A DNA stretch of 64,000 nt from Bacteroidales bacterium. GTDB lineage: Bacteria; Bacteroidota; Bacteroidia; Bacteroidales; UBA932. The number at the start of each line of letters is the position of its first letter. Within the stretch, counting starts at the first letter, position 1. Below the pieces are notes generated by a model that was not told the origin of the DNA, ran no database searches, and saw only the letters and a program-made list of their open reading frames with translations. Made by a program: the position numbers and the translations under genes. Below, piece after piece: positions 17,499 through 26,636 of this stretch. The stretch lies in NCBI GenBank assembly GCA_017469845.1, contig JAFUFP010000018.1, positions 1 through 64,000 of the forward strand, given 5' to 3'.

Positions 17499-18839
17499 AT
17501 GAAATCAAACATTTCTGATCTTTGGAAAAAAGAGGATTGGCTAGCCGTATGGATTGGCTTCATCGTCATTCTCATAGGATGCGTTGCAGTTCTCACCGGA
17601 TGGTTCGACTTCTCCGCGGCCAAGTTCTCCACTTGGCATCTTTGGGAGAATGTCGCCGAGAAGAAGTCCCTTTTCGCCCAGATGAACGGGGCGTTCTGGC
17701 TGAAACTTCTCAAGACCTTCCTCGTTCTCGGAATTCTTTTCGCCTGCGGAGTGAAACTTCAGGGCGGTGAAATCAAGAAATTCGTCCCGGCATTCCTGTG
17801 CCTTTTTGTTCTTGCGGTCATCGTACGCCTGATCAGTGCCGAATTCACCCTCAACCGTTATCTTGAGTGGGCTTTCTGGGCACTTATCGTCGGCCTTCTG
17901 ATATCCAATACGGTGGGAGTTCCCGACTGGCTCAAACCCGCAATCCGCACCGAGTTCTATATCAAGACCGGACTCGTGATCATGGGATTCTCCGTCCTTT
18001 TCTCCAACATCGCCAAGTTCGGACTCTATGGCCTGGGAATCGCATGGATCGTGACTCCTATCGTCATCATTTTCATGTGGTGGCTCGGTACCAAGGTCTT
18101 CAAGATGGAAAACAAACCTCTGGTCATCACGCTTGCGGCCGCGACATCTGTCTGCGGTACTTCAGCCGCTATCGCTACCGGAGCGGCGGCGAAGGCTAAG
18201 AAGGATGACCTGAGCGTGGCCATTTCGATTTCCATCATCTTCACTATCCTCATGATGGTATTCGAACCGATGATCATCAAAGCTACCGGAATGAGCCAGC
18301 TCATGGGCGGTGCGCTCATCGGAGGAACAGTCGATTCCACCGGAGCGGTGGTTCTCGCCGGTAATGCTCTTGGACCCGAGGCTGAGCAGGCTGCTGTTCT
18401 CGTGAAGTCAATCCAGAATATCCTCATCGGTTTCATCGCATTCTTCGTTGCGGTTTTCTTCGCAACCAGAGTTGACCGCAATTCGGACCAGAAGGTAGGC
18501 GCCGGTGAAATCTGGTACCGTTTCCCCAAGTTCATCATCGGTTTCTTCGTGGCTTCACTCGTGGCGTCATTCATCATACTTCCTCTTGCCGGAAGTTCTC
18601 AGGTGGCCGCCATCAACGGAGTGCTTGACCAGTACAAGAACTGGGCGTTCGTCCTTGCTTTCACGAGCATCGGACTTGACACCAACTTCAAGGAGATCGC
18701 CAAGCAGATGCAGGGAGGAAAAGTTCTCTGGCTCTACATCATCGGGCAGCTTTTCAATATCGCCCTCACCTTCTTCGCCGTATGGTTCCTTCTCTCGGGA
18801 GTCGTCTTTGACATCCCCGTGCTGGATCTGTACAAATAG
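17499..18839 (+). CDS. YeiH-family (PF03601) membrane protein, putative sulfate exporter family
   Basis: A 446-residue integral membrane protein of the UPF0324/YeiH family, annotated in other organisms as putative sulfate exporters though transport has rarely been shown. About ten or more hydrophobic helices are visible. Family signatures include TGLVIMGFSVLFSNIAKFG, TSVCGTSAAIATGAAAKAKKDD and GGTVDSTGAVVLAGNALG. The ATG at 17499 is chosen because the -7 box overlaps the start of the longer frame. A small membrane protein gene follows after 5 bases, so the two form an operon and may act together. Confidence 0.88.
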   Translation: MKSNISDLWKKEDWLAVWIGFIVILIGCVAVLTGWFDFSAAKFSTWHLWENVAEKKSLFAQMNGAFWLKLLKTFLVLGILFACGVKLQGGEIKKFVPAFLCLFVLAVIVRLISAEFTLNRYLEWAFWALIVGLLISNTVGVPDWLKPAIRTEFYIKTGLVIMGFSVLFSNIAKFGLYGLGIAWIVTPIVIIFMWWLGTKVFKMENKPLVITLAAATSVCGTSAAIATGAAAKAKKDDLSVAISISIIFTILMMVFEPMIIKATGMSQLMGGALIGGTVDSTGAVVLAGNALGPEAEQAAVLVKSIQNILIGFIAFFVAVFFATRVDRNSDQKVGAGEIWYRFPKFIIGFFVASLVASFIILPLAGSSQVAAINGVLDQYKNWAFVLAFTSIGLDTNFKEIAKQMQGGKVLWLYIIGQLFNIALTFFAVWFLLSGVVFDIPVLDLYK

Positions 18840-18844
18840 CGATA

Positions 18845-19126
18845 ATGAAAAAACGTACCATAATCAAGGTGGTGACAATCATAGTGGTTGTTGCCACCTT
18901 GTTTTGCGCAGTGTACATCATGGCCCACAGGATGGGGCTTTCGGATGAGTTGGACTTCGGAGCGGGAGCATATTATTATGCGGACATTCCGGGGTTCGAC
19001 AAAATCGTGGACAAGGCATCCTATTCAACGAAAGTGCCCATGTGGATACATATAGTCCTCTTCCTTTGCTGGGGGTGGCTGATGTACAGACTTTGGGTAT
19101 GGATAGACGGCAAAGGCCGGAAATGA
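18845..19126 (+). CDS. Small two-helix membrane protein
   Basis: A 93-residue protein with hydrophobic helices at about residues 5-27 and 65-85, separated by a polar loop rich in Asp and Tyr (GAGAYYYADIPGFDKIVD). I do not recognise a named family. It starts 5 bases after the YeiH-family gene, which points to a subunit or chaperone role for that permease. The length, tight spacing and clean helix pattern make it a real gene. Confidence 0.7.
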   Translation: MKKRTIIKVVTIIVVVATLFCAVYIMAHRMGLSDELDFGAGAYYYADIPGFDKIVDKASYSTKVPMWIHIVLFLCWGWLMYRLWVWIDGKGRK

Positions 19127-19174
19127 TCCCGCCACGGACAATCTTATCTTCACCAATCGGAACTTCTTCATCTT

Positions 19175-21715
19175 ATGTTTTCCCCGAAATCCCCTTTTGC
19201 GGCATTTGCCCTCGTTTGCCTCTTCTTCCCTTTCTTTCTCTCCTGCCGTGATGCTGTCAGGGAAGAAACCGGTGTAAGCCTCGTTTTGGCCGAATCCAGG
19301 AAAAAGATCATCTCGGAGGTGGAGTACCGTTTGAAGTTCAATATCCCGGAGGATGATTCTCCGGTTCTCGGAGAAGTTGAGATAGGGTTCGAGTTTTCGG
19401 GAACGGGAGATGTCGTGATTGATTTCCGTCCGGGTGAAGAGAATGTGATTTCTGTGATGGCGAACGGGCGCCCGGTGAAAGCGCTTGTCGGAAACGAGCA
19501 CATCGTCATTCCGTCCGGCAAGTTGCACAAAGGACATAATGCCGTATCAGTTTCGTTCATTTCCCAAGATCAGTCACTGAACAGGAATTCCGATTACCTG
19601 TATACTCTTCTTGTACCGGACAGGGCAAGGACCGTTTTCCCGTGTTTCGACCAGCCTGACATGAAAGCCCATTTCTTCCTCTCGTTGGAGATTCCTTCCC
19701 GGTGGAAGGCTTTGGCTAATGGTGAACTGATTGGGGAAGAAGCCGTCGGCGGGAACAGAAAGAGATTGTCTTTCGGCGATTCGGGGCTCATAAGCACATA
19801 TCTGTTCGCCTTCACCGCCGGCGTGTTCAATGAGTATACCGCCAAGATCGTGGATAGGGACGTGACTGCGCTTTATCGGGAGACTGACCCGAAAAAGATC
19901 GCCCAGATGGAGGATATCTTCTCCGAAGTGGGCGAAGCCATATCTTTCATGGAGGATTATACGGGAGTCCCTTACCCTTTCGGGAAATACGGCTTCGCGA
20001 TATTGCCGGGGTTCCAGTTCGGAGGAATGGAGCATCCGGGGGCGATATTCTTCACGGACAGGAGGATGTTCCTTCCGGAGCATCCTACCACGTCCGAAAG
20101 GATATCGAGGGTTGAACTGATTTCACACGAAACGGCCCACATGTGGTTCGGGGACCTTGTCACGATGAAATGGTTCGACGATGTCTGGACAAAGGAGGTC
20201 TTCGCCAACCATTTCGCGGCCCTTCTTTCCGCCAAAAGGTTCGGGGAAATTGACTCTTCGGTCAATGATTTCTCGAACTTCAACATCCTGGCCTACAACG
20301 AAGACAGATCGGCGGGGACGGTTCCGCTTTCCCAGCCGCTCGGGAATTTGCAGGACGCCGGGTTGGTGTACGGGAATATTGTTTATGACAAGGCTCCTGT
20401 TGTGATGAGGATGCTTTCTTCGATGATGGGGGAAGAGCCTTTCAGAGAAGGGATCCGGGAGTATCTTCGGACATACGAATATTCCAATGCCACGTGGGAT
20501 GACCTTATCGGAATTCTGGACAAGTGTTCGGAAAGGGACCTTGTTTCCTGGAGTGGGAGTTGGGTCCATTCGGAAGGAATGCCGCATATCTCCGCCCGTC
20601 TTGACGGACAAAACCTTATCGTTTCCCAGGAAGATCCGCTGGGGAGGGGAATAGTCTGGCCGCAGGAAGTGGATTTCACCATCATGAAAGACGGTAAGAA
20701 ACTCGAAACGGTTTCCGTATGGATGGATGAGCCCATGAAGAATATATCCATGAGTGAGGCTGTTCCTGAAGACGCGTATGTCGTTCCGAATCTTTCCGCC
20801 ACCGCATACGGCTTCTTCAAGATGGACGAAAAAGATATTCTCGGTGCGATCGACTCTTATCCGTTTCTTGAGGTAGCCGCGGAACGGATATCGGTTCTCG
20901 CCTCCTTCCATGAAAATTATTTGGCGGGAATGATGGATCCGGCTGAATTTGCGGACTTCCTGAGCGCTGCGGCGTTGTCCGAGAAAGATCCCCTTGTCGC
21001 TGGTGCGGCAGTGTCATATCTGAAGAGTCTTTCGCTTCACGGAACACTGTCGGGAAGCCAGTCTGTCGAAAAGAAACTATACGACCTTTCCGTAGGGGCG
21101 TTGTCTGAAGAGTGCCGTTTGTCCGCTTTCAGGGCGCTTTTGGGAGTGTTCCGCTCGGAGAAAATCACGGGGGAATTGTATTCCGCTTGGGAAAATGAAG
21201 AATCATTCCAAGGTGTTCACTTGGGCGAGAGGGACAAAATGACCATGGCGTACGAATTGGCGATAAGGCTTCCGGAAAAGGCGGAAAGAATACGGGATAT
21301 CCAACTTTCCCATATGAGTGATCCCGACAGGAAGAGGGAGTTCTCTTTCGTGTTCAGGGCTGTTGATCCGGATAAGGAAAAGAGGGATGCCCTGATGGAA
21401 AGTTTCCTTGAGAGGGAAAACAGGACTTCAGAACCATGGGTGAATTCGGCACTGGGGTATCTGAACCATACGCTCCGCCAGGGGGATGCGGTCAAGTATA
21501 TACGTCCTGCGCTCGAGGAACTGCTGGAGATCCAGAAGACGGGCGATATCTTCTTCCCGAAGAACTGGATAACCGCCGTACTTTCGCAGCATGATTCCCC
21601 GGAGGCGGTAAAAGAAGTCCAGTCTTTCCTTTCGGAGAGACCGGACTATCCTTCAATCATGAAGAACAAAATCCTTCAGAGTGCGGATTACCTTTTCAGG
21701 GGAACGGAACGCTAG
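19175..21715 (+). CDS. M1-family aminopeptidase lipoprotein
   Basis: An 846-residue zinc aminopeptidase. A lipoprotein signal ends at Cys24 (FFLSC), so it is membrane anchored. The zinc site is intact: HETAH (318-322) followed 18 residues later by Glu341. Two conserved motifs differ from the usual M1 forms: GGMEH (283-287) replaces GAMEN, and KEVFANH surrounds Glu341 in place of NEGFA. The C-terminal 300 residues are helical, as in ERAP/PepN-type C-terminal domains. Its stop overlaps the end of the convergent GH2 gene by 4 bases. It probably trims peptides in the periplasm or at the surface. Confidence 0.9.
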   Translation: MFSPKSPFAAFALVCLFFPFFLSCRDAVREETGVSLVLAESRKKIISEVEYRLKFNIPEDDSPVLGEVEIGFEFSGTGDVVIDFRPGEENVISVMANGRPVKALVGNEHIVIPSGKLHKGHNAVSVSFISQDQSLNRNSDYLYTLLVPDRARTVFPCFDQPDMKAHFFLSLEIPSRWKALANGELIGEEAVGGNRKRLSFGDSGLISTYLFAFTAGVFNEYTAKIVDRDVTALYRETDPKKIAQMEDIFSEVGEAISFMEDYTGVPYPFGKYGFAILPGFQFGGMEHPGAIFFTDRRMFLPEHPTTSERISRVELISHETAHMWFGDLVTMKWFDDVWTKEVFANHFAALLSAKRFGEIDSSVNDFSNFNILAYNEDRSAGTVPLSQPLGNLQDAGLVYGNIVYDKAPVVMRMLSSMMGEEPFREGIREYLRTYEYSNATWDDLIGILDKCSERDLVSWSGSWVHSEGMPHISARLDGQNLIVSQEDPLGRGIVWPQEVDFTIMKDGKKLETVSVWMDEPMKNISMSEAVPEDAYVVPNLSATAYGFFKMDEKDILGAIDSYPFLEVAAERISVLASFHENYLAGMMDPAEFADFLSAAALSEKDPLVAGAAVSYLKSLSLHGTLSGSQSVEKKLYDLSVGALSEECRLSAFRALLGVFRSEKITGELYSAWENEESFQGVHLGERDKMTMAYELAIRLPEKAERIRDIQLSHMSDPDRKREFSFVFRAVDPDKEKRDALMESFLERENRTSEPWVNSALGYLNHTLRQGDAVKYIRPALEELLEIQKTGDIFFPKNWITAVLSQHDSPEAVKEVQSFLSERPDYPSIMKNKILQSADYLFRGTER

Positions 21716-23721
21716 AGTACATTCCACTGGGCGGATTCTTCTCCCTGAGGAGTGACTATCCTTATGCTGTTGTTTCCTTTCTGCAGCTTGACATCCTTCC
21801 ATTCGACGGTCGCATAGCCGTCAGTTTTCTTTTGTGAGATTTTCTTGCCGTTGAGATAGAGAGTGGCGGAAGGAGCCGTAGTGAAGACGATAATGTCCGT
21901 AATGTCTTCCTTCCTGTCTGTATAACCCTTGGAACACAGATGTACGGTGGGGACAGACTTGTTCCAGTTTGCCTTGTAATAATAGAAGGCGTCCTTTCTT
22001 GTCTTCCTGTCTATAGTCACGAGACCCTTGTCGTTCTGGTTGGGGCTGTCTCCTTCGAATCGTCCGGATGCACCGAAATCGAACATGTTCCAGACATAGG
22101 ATCCCCAAATCCAATCCCTTTCGGCGATGACAGGCCATTGCACCCTATGGATGTCGGTCTGCCTTTCCATCGGGTGGTTCTTCCCCATGGAGTCATAAAC
22201 CGTGAAGTCATCCTCGTTGTATTGCCCTACGTGCATGATGGGGCTTGCACCGGCTCCGTACTCACTTATTCCGATCGATGCGCTCGGATGCTCGGCATGC
22301 CAATTGTCAAGGAATGGCCCCAGGTCGTTCTTCTTGCCGTAATACCAGCCATAGTACTTGTTGAATGCCATTACGTCCGGAATGAACTCATTGGAGGAGT
22401 CGATGTAAACGGCACAGGTGGTGAGCCTTCCCGGGTCCATTGATTTGGCGACGTTCTGAAGACGTGACACGATCTTGTCAGTTCCCGCCTGGATTTCATT
22501 GTAGAGTCCCCAGAAGCAGATTGAGGGATGATTGAAGTTTTGGGCTATCATTTCCCGCAGCTGGAGCTCAAGATTGTCTTCAAAGGCGGGATTGGAGACC
22601 CAGGTCCCCACGAACGGAATCTCCTCCCATACGACATAACCCCTTCTGTCCGCCTCTTCGAACATGAAGTGCGCCTGGGGATAGTGGGCGAGTCTAAGTG
22701 AATTGACACCCATTTCATCGAACATGTCGTAATCCGTCAGGTGGTTCTCTTTCGTCAGGGCATTGCCTTTCTTGTCCCAATCCTGGTGTCTGGACACTCC
22801 CTGGAGTTTGAGGTGCTTGCCGTTGAGGAAGAATCCTTTCTCACGGTCCACGTGGAAATAGCGGAAGCCGATCCTGTCCTCAACCCTGTCAATCTCTTTC
22901 CCGTCCTTGAGAAGGGTAGTCACCGCAGTATAAAGGTAAGGGTCTTCTTTTCCGTTCCACAGGTGGGGATTGTCCACTCCGAGGCTGCATTCGACGATGT
23001 CGTTGAAGATACGGTCGTAGTATGTTTCGGCGACTTTGTTCCCGGAGGCGTCCGACAGGGAGAACCTCACTTCACAACCCTCGTAATCGGAGAGAGTGGA
23101 GAGGTGGATTCTGGCCGTGATGTCGGCTCTCTCGCGGGTTGTCCTTTGGGAGATGAGCACGCCTTCGGAACCGTAATACAAGGGAGAAATGCATGTTGGA
23201 TCGGTTATCTCCAGCCAAACATCCCTGTACAATCCGCCATAGATGTTGAAGTCACCTCCGAACGGGGCGATTTCGAAAGTGGGGGCATTGTTGCATACAA
23301 CGGTAAGGGCGTTTTCTCCTTGTTTGATGAAGTCGGTGATCTCGAAGGTGAAAGCGTTGTAGGACCCTTTGTGTTCTCCCACGAAAGAGGAATTCACCAG
23401 GAGGCTTGCATGGCTTCCGGCACCTTCGAACTTGATGAATACCCTTTTTCCGATGACGTCCTCGGGTATATCCAGTGTACGGGTATAGGTTCCGTATCCC
23501 CTATAATATTCTCCTTCAGTCTGGAAATCCTCGGCATTCCAGCAGTGGGGCAGGGTGACGGGATCTCCTGCCTTTGAACCTCCGAAAGTGGTTCCGGCGA
23601 CCGGTCCGGTCTTTACGAATCCTTTGACGAAAGTCCATCCGTCATTCAGGGGCTTCACCTCGCGGGCGCCGAGAAGAGCCGGAACAAGGAGAAGAAATAA
23701 TGGGAGAAGATGTTTTTTCAT
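21712..23721 (-). CDS. Glycoside hydrolase family 2, secreted (beta-galactosidase-like)
   Basis: A 669-residue exported glycosidase. The signal peptide covers residues 1-19. The GH2 sugar-binding domain follows (with GTYTRTLDIP and FEGAGSHASLLVN), then the immunoglobulin-like domain and the TIM barrel from about 290. The acid/base is Glu409 (WGLYNEI) and the nucleophile Glu487 (GISEYGAG). A short C-terminal beta domain ends the protein. It lies 43 bases after an AGE-family epimerase gene, so the two probably handle one oligosaccharide. Beta-galactosidase is the usual call; beta-mannosidase or glucuronidase cannot be excluded. Confidence 0.9.
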   Translation of the reverse strand: MKKHLLPLFLLLVPALLGAREVKPLNDGWTFVKGFVKTGPVAGTTFGGSKAGDPVTLPHCWNAEDFQTEGEYYRGYGTYTRTLDIPEDVIGKRVFIKFEGAGSHASLLVNSSFVGEHKGSYNAFTFEITDFIKQGENALTVVCNNAPTFEIAPFGGDFNIYGGLYRDVWLEITDPTCISPLYYGSEGVLISQRTTRERADITARIHLSTLSDYEGCEVRFSLSDASGNKVAETYYDRIFNDIVECSLGVDNPHLWNGKEDPYLYTAVTTLLKDGKEIDRVEDRIGFRYFHVDREKGFFLNGKHLKLQGVSRHQDWDKKGNALTKENHLTDYDMFDEMGVNSLRLAHYPQAHFMFEEADRRGYVVWEEIPFVGTWVSNPAFEDNLELQLREMIAQNFNHPSICFWGLYNEIQAGTDKIVSRLQNVAKSMDPGRLTTCAVYIDSSNEFIPDVMAFNKYYGWYYGKKNDLGPFLDNWHAEHPSASIGISEYGAGASPIMHVGQYNEDDFTVYDSMGKNHPMERQTDIHRVQWPVIAERDWIWGSYVWNMFDFGASGRFEGDSPNQNDKGLVTIDRKTRKDAFYYYKANWNKSVPTVHLCSKGYTDRKEDITDIIVFTTAPSATLYLNGKKISQKKTDGYATVEWKDVKLQKGNNSIRIVTPQGEESAQWNVL

Positions 23722-23764
23722 GGCCTTTTTCTTTTGATGAATACAGACAGAACCCCCGAAATTT

Positions 23765-24949
23765 TTATCCGAAAATCTTCAGTACCTCAAGGCACATCCT
23801 GGAGTTGTGGTAGGGGCATTTCCAGAAGCCGGCCTTGTCGTCTTCGGTGTTGACGGAGCCGTCCGGCTCTATGCTCCAATACCATTCCCCGTTCTTCGGG
23901 TCAATGAGATGGCTCTTGATATAGTCCCAAGCCTCGATGGCTTTTGAAGCGGCGTCGGGGATGTTGTGGTACTTCCACAGCCAAAGGAAACCGACTACGG
24001 TCTCCGCCTGGACCCACCATTGGCGGGAGAGGTCGAGCGAGCCGTCGGCTTTTTTCTCGTAGATGAGGCTTCCGTCTTCCTGTAGTCCCTCCAAGCCGGC
24101 GAGGCCCATCTTGAGGCATTCGGGCTTCACTTTGTTTATGATGTCGATGTCTTTTACTGCGAAAGCGGATTCGAGGGCCAACCAGGAGGTTTCTATGTCA
24201 TGGCCGAAGGAGTAACCTCCCGGAATGACTTTCCAATCGGCAGTGAAATAGAGGTTCAGATGTCCGGTCTCCTTGTCCATTATCCTGCCCACAAGGATGT
24301 CGAGCAGGGATATCGTTTTCTCCTTGAGCAGCGGATCGGGGAACACCTTGTAGAGATTGGCATAAGCTTCGAGAAGATGAAGATGTGAGTTCATCGTCTT
24401 GTCTGCGTTTATGTCATGGGCGCTGAGGGACATGTCCTCCAGGGGAGAGAAATCCCTTGACAGGGCTTCGACATATCCTCCGTTTTCTTTGTCCGCGAAA
24501 CGCTTTTCGATGATCTGGAAAATATTCTTGGCCGCTTTCATCGCCTGGTCGTCTCCGCATGCGGAATAGTATTCACTCAGTCCGTATATCGCGAAGGCTT
24601 GGGCGTAGAGCTGTTTCTTCGTGTCAAGACGTTTTCCGTTGGCATCCACCGACCAATAAACGCCACCGTTCTTGTGGTCCATGAAATTCTGCAGAAAATA
24701 GTCTTTGGCGTGAGTTGCGGCAAGAAGGTATTCTCCTTTTTTGGATGCCTTGTATGCAGCCGAATATGACCAGATTATCCTGGCGTTCAGAATCGCTCCC
24801 CTGGGGGAGTCGTAATCCATTTTTCCGTCTCCGGACATTTTCCCGTAGAATCCCCCTCTGGGATCCAGCATCTTTGTCCTCCAGAAAGGAAGGATGTTTT
24901 CTGAAAGGGTTGTGCGAATTGAAGAAAGGAAGGTGTCAGTCCTGCTCAT
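23765..24949 (-). CDS. N-acylglucosamine 2-epimerase family, probable cellobiose 2-epimerase
   Basis: A 394-residue (alpha/alpha)6-barrel enzyme. It has the conserved histidine-bearing motifs of cellobiose 2-epimerases: MNSHLHLLEAYANLY, SFGHDIETSWL, RQWWVQAETVVGF and KCPYHNSRMCLE. These enzymes epimerise the reducing-end glucose of cellobiose, or of mannosyl- or galactosyl-glucose, at C2. There is no signal peptide, so it is cytoplasmic. The co-oriented GH2 gene downstream fits a beta-linked disaccharide pathway. Confidence 0.85.
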   Translation of the reverse strand: MSRTDTFLSSIRTTLSENILPFWRTKMLDPRGGFYGKMSGDGKMDYDSPRGAILNARIIWSYSAAYKASKKGEYLLAATHAKDYFLQNFMDHKNGGVYWSVDANGKRLDTKKQLYAQAFAIYGLSEYYSACGDDQAMKAAKNIFQIIEKRFADKENGGYVEALSRDFSPLEDMSLSAHDINADKTMNSHLHLLEAYANLYKVFPDPLLKEKTISLLDILVGRIMDKETGHLNLYFTADWKVIPGGYSFGHDIETSWLALESAFAVKDIDIINKVKPECLKMGLAGLEGLQEDGSLIYEKKADGSLDLSRQWWVQAETVVGFLWLWKYHNIPDAASKAIEAWDYIKSHLIDPKNGEWYWSIEPDGSVNTEDDKAGFWKCPYHNSRMCLEVLKIFG

Positions 24950-24973
24950 GATTATCTTTTTTGATGGTGGGCT

Positions 24974-25423
24974 TTATTGGGCGAGAAGTTTCTTTACGAT
25001 TGCGGAAATGGTTTTGCCGTCGGCTAAGCCGGCCAGGGCTTTTGTGGCCACTCCCATGACCTTGCCCATATCGGAGGGTTTGGATGCTCCTACCTCGGCG
25101 ATGATCTTGCCGATTCTCTCCTCGAGTTCGGCCTCGCTTGGTGCAGCGGGAAGATATTCCTCCATGAATGCGGCTTCAGCGAGTTCGTTGTCGGCAAGTT
25201 CCTGTCGTCCTCCCTGGACATAAAGTTCGGCGGCTTCCTTCCTTTGCTTGACGAGCTTTCGGATGAGGTTCTGGATGTCTCCGTCGGTCAGTTCGTTTCC
25301 GTTTCCGGATGTCTTTGCGAGGAGGATGGCTGATTTTATGCCTCTGACGGCATTGAGTCTTACTGTGTCATGGGCCTTCATGGCAGCCATGATATCTTTC
25401 TGAATTTGTTGTTCGAGTGCCAT
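24974..25423 (-). CDS. yqeY: YqeY-family (GatB/YqeY domain) protein
   Basis: A 149-residue helical protein of the YqeY family, related to the tRNA-binding tail of the amidotransferase GatB. Typical features are the N-terminal LEQQIQKDIMAAMKAHDTVRLNAVRGIKSAI and the C-terminal SDMGKVMGVATKALAG. A role in tRNA-linked metabolism has been suggested for the family but is not established. It sits between manC and the epimerase gene on the same strand with short gaps. Confidence 0.9.
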   Translation of the reverse strand: MALEQQIQKDIMAAMKAHDTVRLNAVRGIKSAILLAKTSGNGNELTDGDIQNLIRKLVKQRKEAAELYVQGGRQELADNELAEAAFMEEYLPAAPSEAELEERIGKIIAEVGASKPSDMGKVMGVATKALAGLADGKTISAIVKKLLAQ

Positions 25424-25473
25424 GGTTGTGTGTTTTTTGAATGTTGAATTGCGTGTTGAGTGGGGAGCGGCCC

Positions 25474-26571
25474 TTATCTGACGTCGTCAAATCCGGGCAT
25501 GCCGAGTCCCGTTATGAAATCCTTGTAATCCTTGTCATCCTTGGGGCATATCAGGAGAACGTCATCGGTGTCGACGACGATGTAGTCCTTCAGTCCCTTT
25601 ATGGCAAGGAGCTTACCGGGAGAAGTCGTGAGAATGAGACTGTCCCTGTTGTCTTCGAAATACGGCCTTGTTCCGTTGCAGGCGTTGTTCTTGCTGTCCT
25701 TGTCGGGGTAGTAATTATATAGCGCATCCCAGTTGTCGATATCGTACCATTCGAATTTGGCCGGATGCACCCAGGCCCGGGATGTCTTCTCCATCACACC
25801 GTAGTCTATGGAAATCTTCTTGCAGTCCGCGTAGACTCTTTCAAGGAAGACCTCCTTCGTATCCTCAGATGCGAGAGCGGTCTCCCAGCCGGTGAAGAGG
25901 TTCGTTATCTCGGGGAGGTATTTCTCGAGTTCTTCGCGGATAACGGCGGCCTGCCATACGAATATTCCCGAGTTCCACAGGAATTCTCCGCTGTTGCAGA
26001 AAATCTCGGCAAGATATTGGGGCGGTTTCTCGGTGAAGGTCTTGACCTGGACCGGAATATCTTCCTTGATGGCTGCGGCACCTCCGGCGATCTGAATGTA
26101 TCCGTAATTGGGATCGGGGTGAGTCGGAGTTATGCCGAGGGTCATAAGGACATCGTTTTTTTCCGCATAATCAAGGGCTTTGCAGAGAGCTTTGCTGAAC
26201 ACGTCCCAATCCTTTATTATCATGTCACACGGCGTCATCGCCATGACGGCCTTGGGATCCCTTCTCAGAATCTCATATGTCGCGTAAGTTATGCAGGGCG
26301 CGGTCTTTTTCCCGATAGGCTCGAGGAGCAGATTGGCGCTGTCCAGCTCCGGAAGTTGTTCTTCGACTATTTCGCGGTATTTGCCGAGGGTGATGACAAG
26401 GATGTTCTCTTTCGGGACGATCCCTTGGCACATCTGGTATGTCCTCACAAGGAAAGACTCGCTGTCCCCCGTCATGTCGAGGAACTGCTTCGGGTTGTTT
26501 TCCCTGCTCAGAGGCCAGAAGCGGTCCCCGCTTCCTCCGGCCATTATGACGCAGTAGTGATGTCTGTTCAT
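25474..26571 (-). CDS. manC: Mannose-1-phosphate guanylyltransferase
   Basis: A 365-residue nucleotidyltransferase that makes GDP-mannose from GTP and mannose-1-phosphate, a precursor for surface glycans and GDP-fucose. The pyrophosphorylase signature GGSGDRFWPLSRENNPKQFL is at residues 12-31, and FTEKPP and WNSGIFVWQ sit in the sugar-binding part. It is the single-domain form with no C-terminal isomerase domain, as usual in Bacteroidota. It lies in a run of minus-strand genes downstream of mutS2. Confidence 0.94.
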   Translation of the reverse strand: MNRHHYCVIMAGGSGDRFWPLSRENNPKQFLDMTGDSESFLVRTYQMCQGIVPKENILVITLGKYREIVEEQLPELDSANLLLEPIGKKTAPCITYATYEILRRDPKAVMAMTPCDMIIKDWDVFSKALCKALDYAEKNDVLMTLGITPTHPDPNYGYIQIAGGAAAIKEDIPVQVKTFTEKPPQYLAEIFCNSGEFLWNSGIFVWQAAVIREELEKYLPEITNLFTGWETALASEDTKEVFLERVYADCKKISIDYGVMEKTSRAWVHPAKFEWYDIDNWDALYNYYPDKDSKNNACNGTRPYFEDNRDSLILTTSPGKLLAIKGLKDYIVVDTDDVLLICPKDDKDYKDFITGLGMPGFDDVR

Positions 26572-26636
26572 AAGCTTTGTGTTCGAATTATGTGGCTTGT
26601 GTTTGTGTTTTTGTGCTTTGTGTTGCTGCTCGTCGG

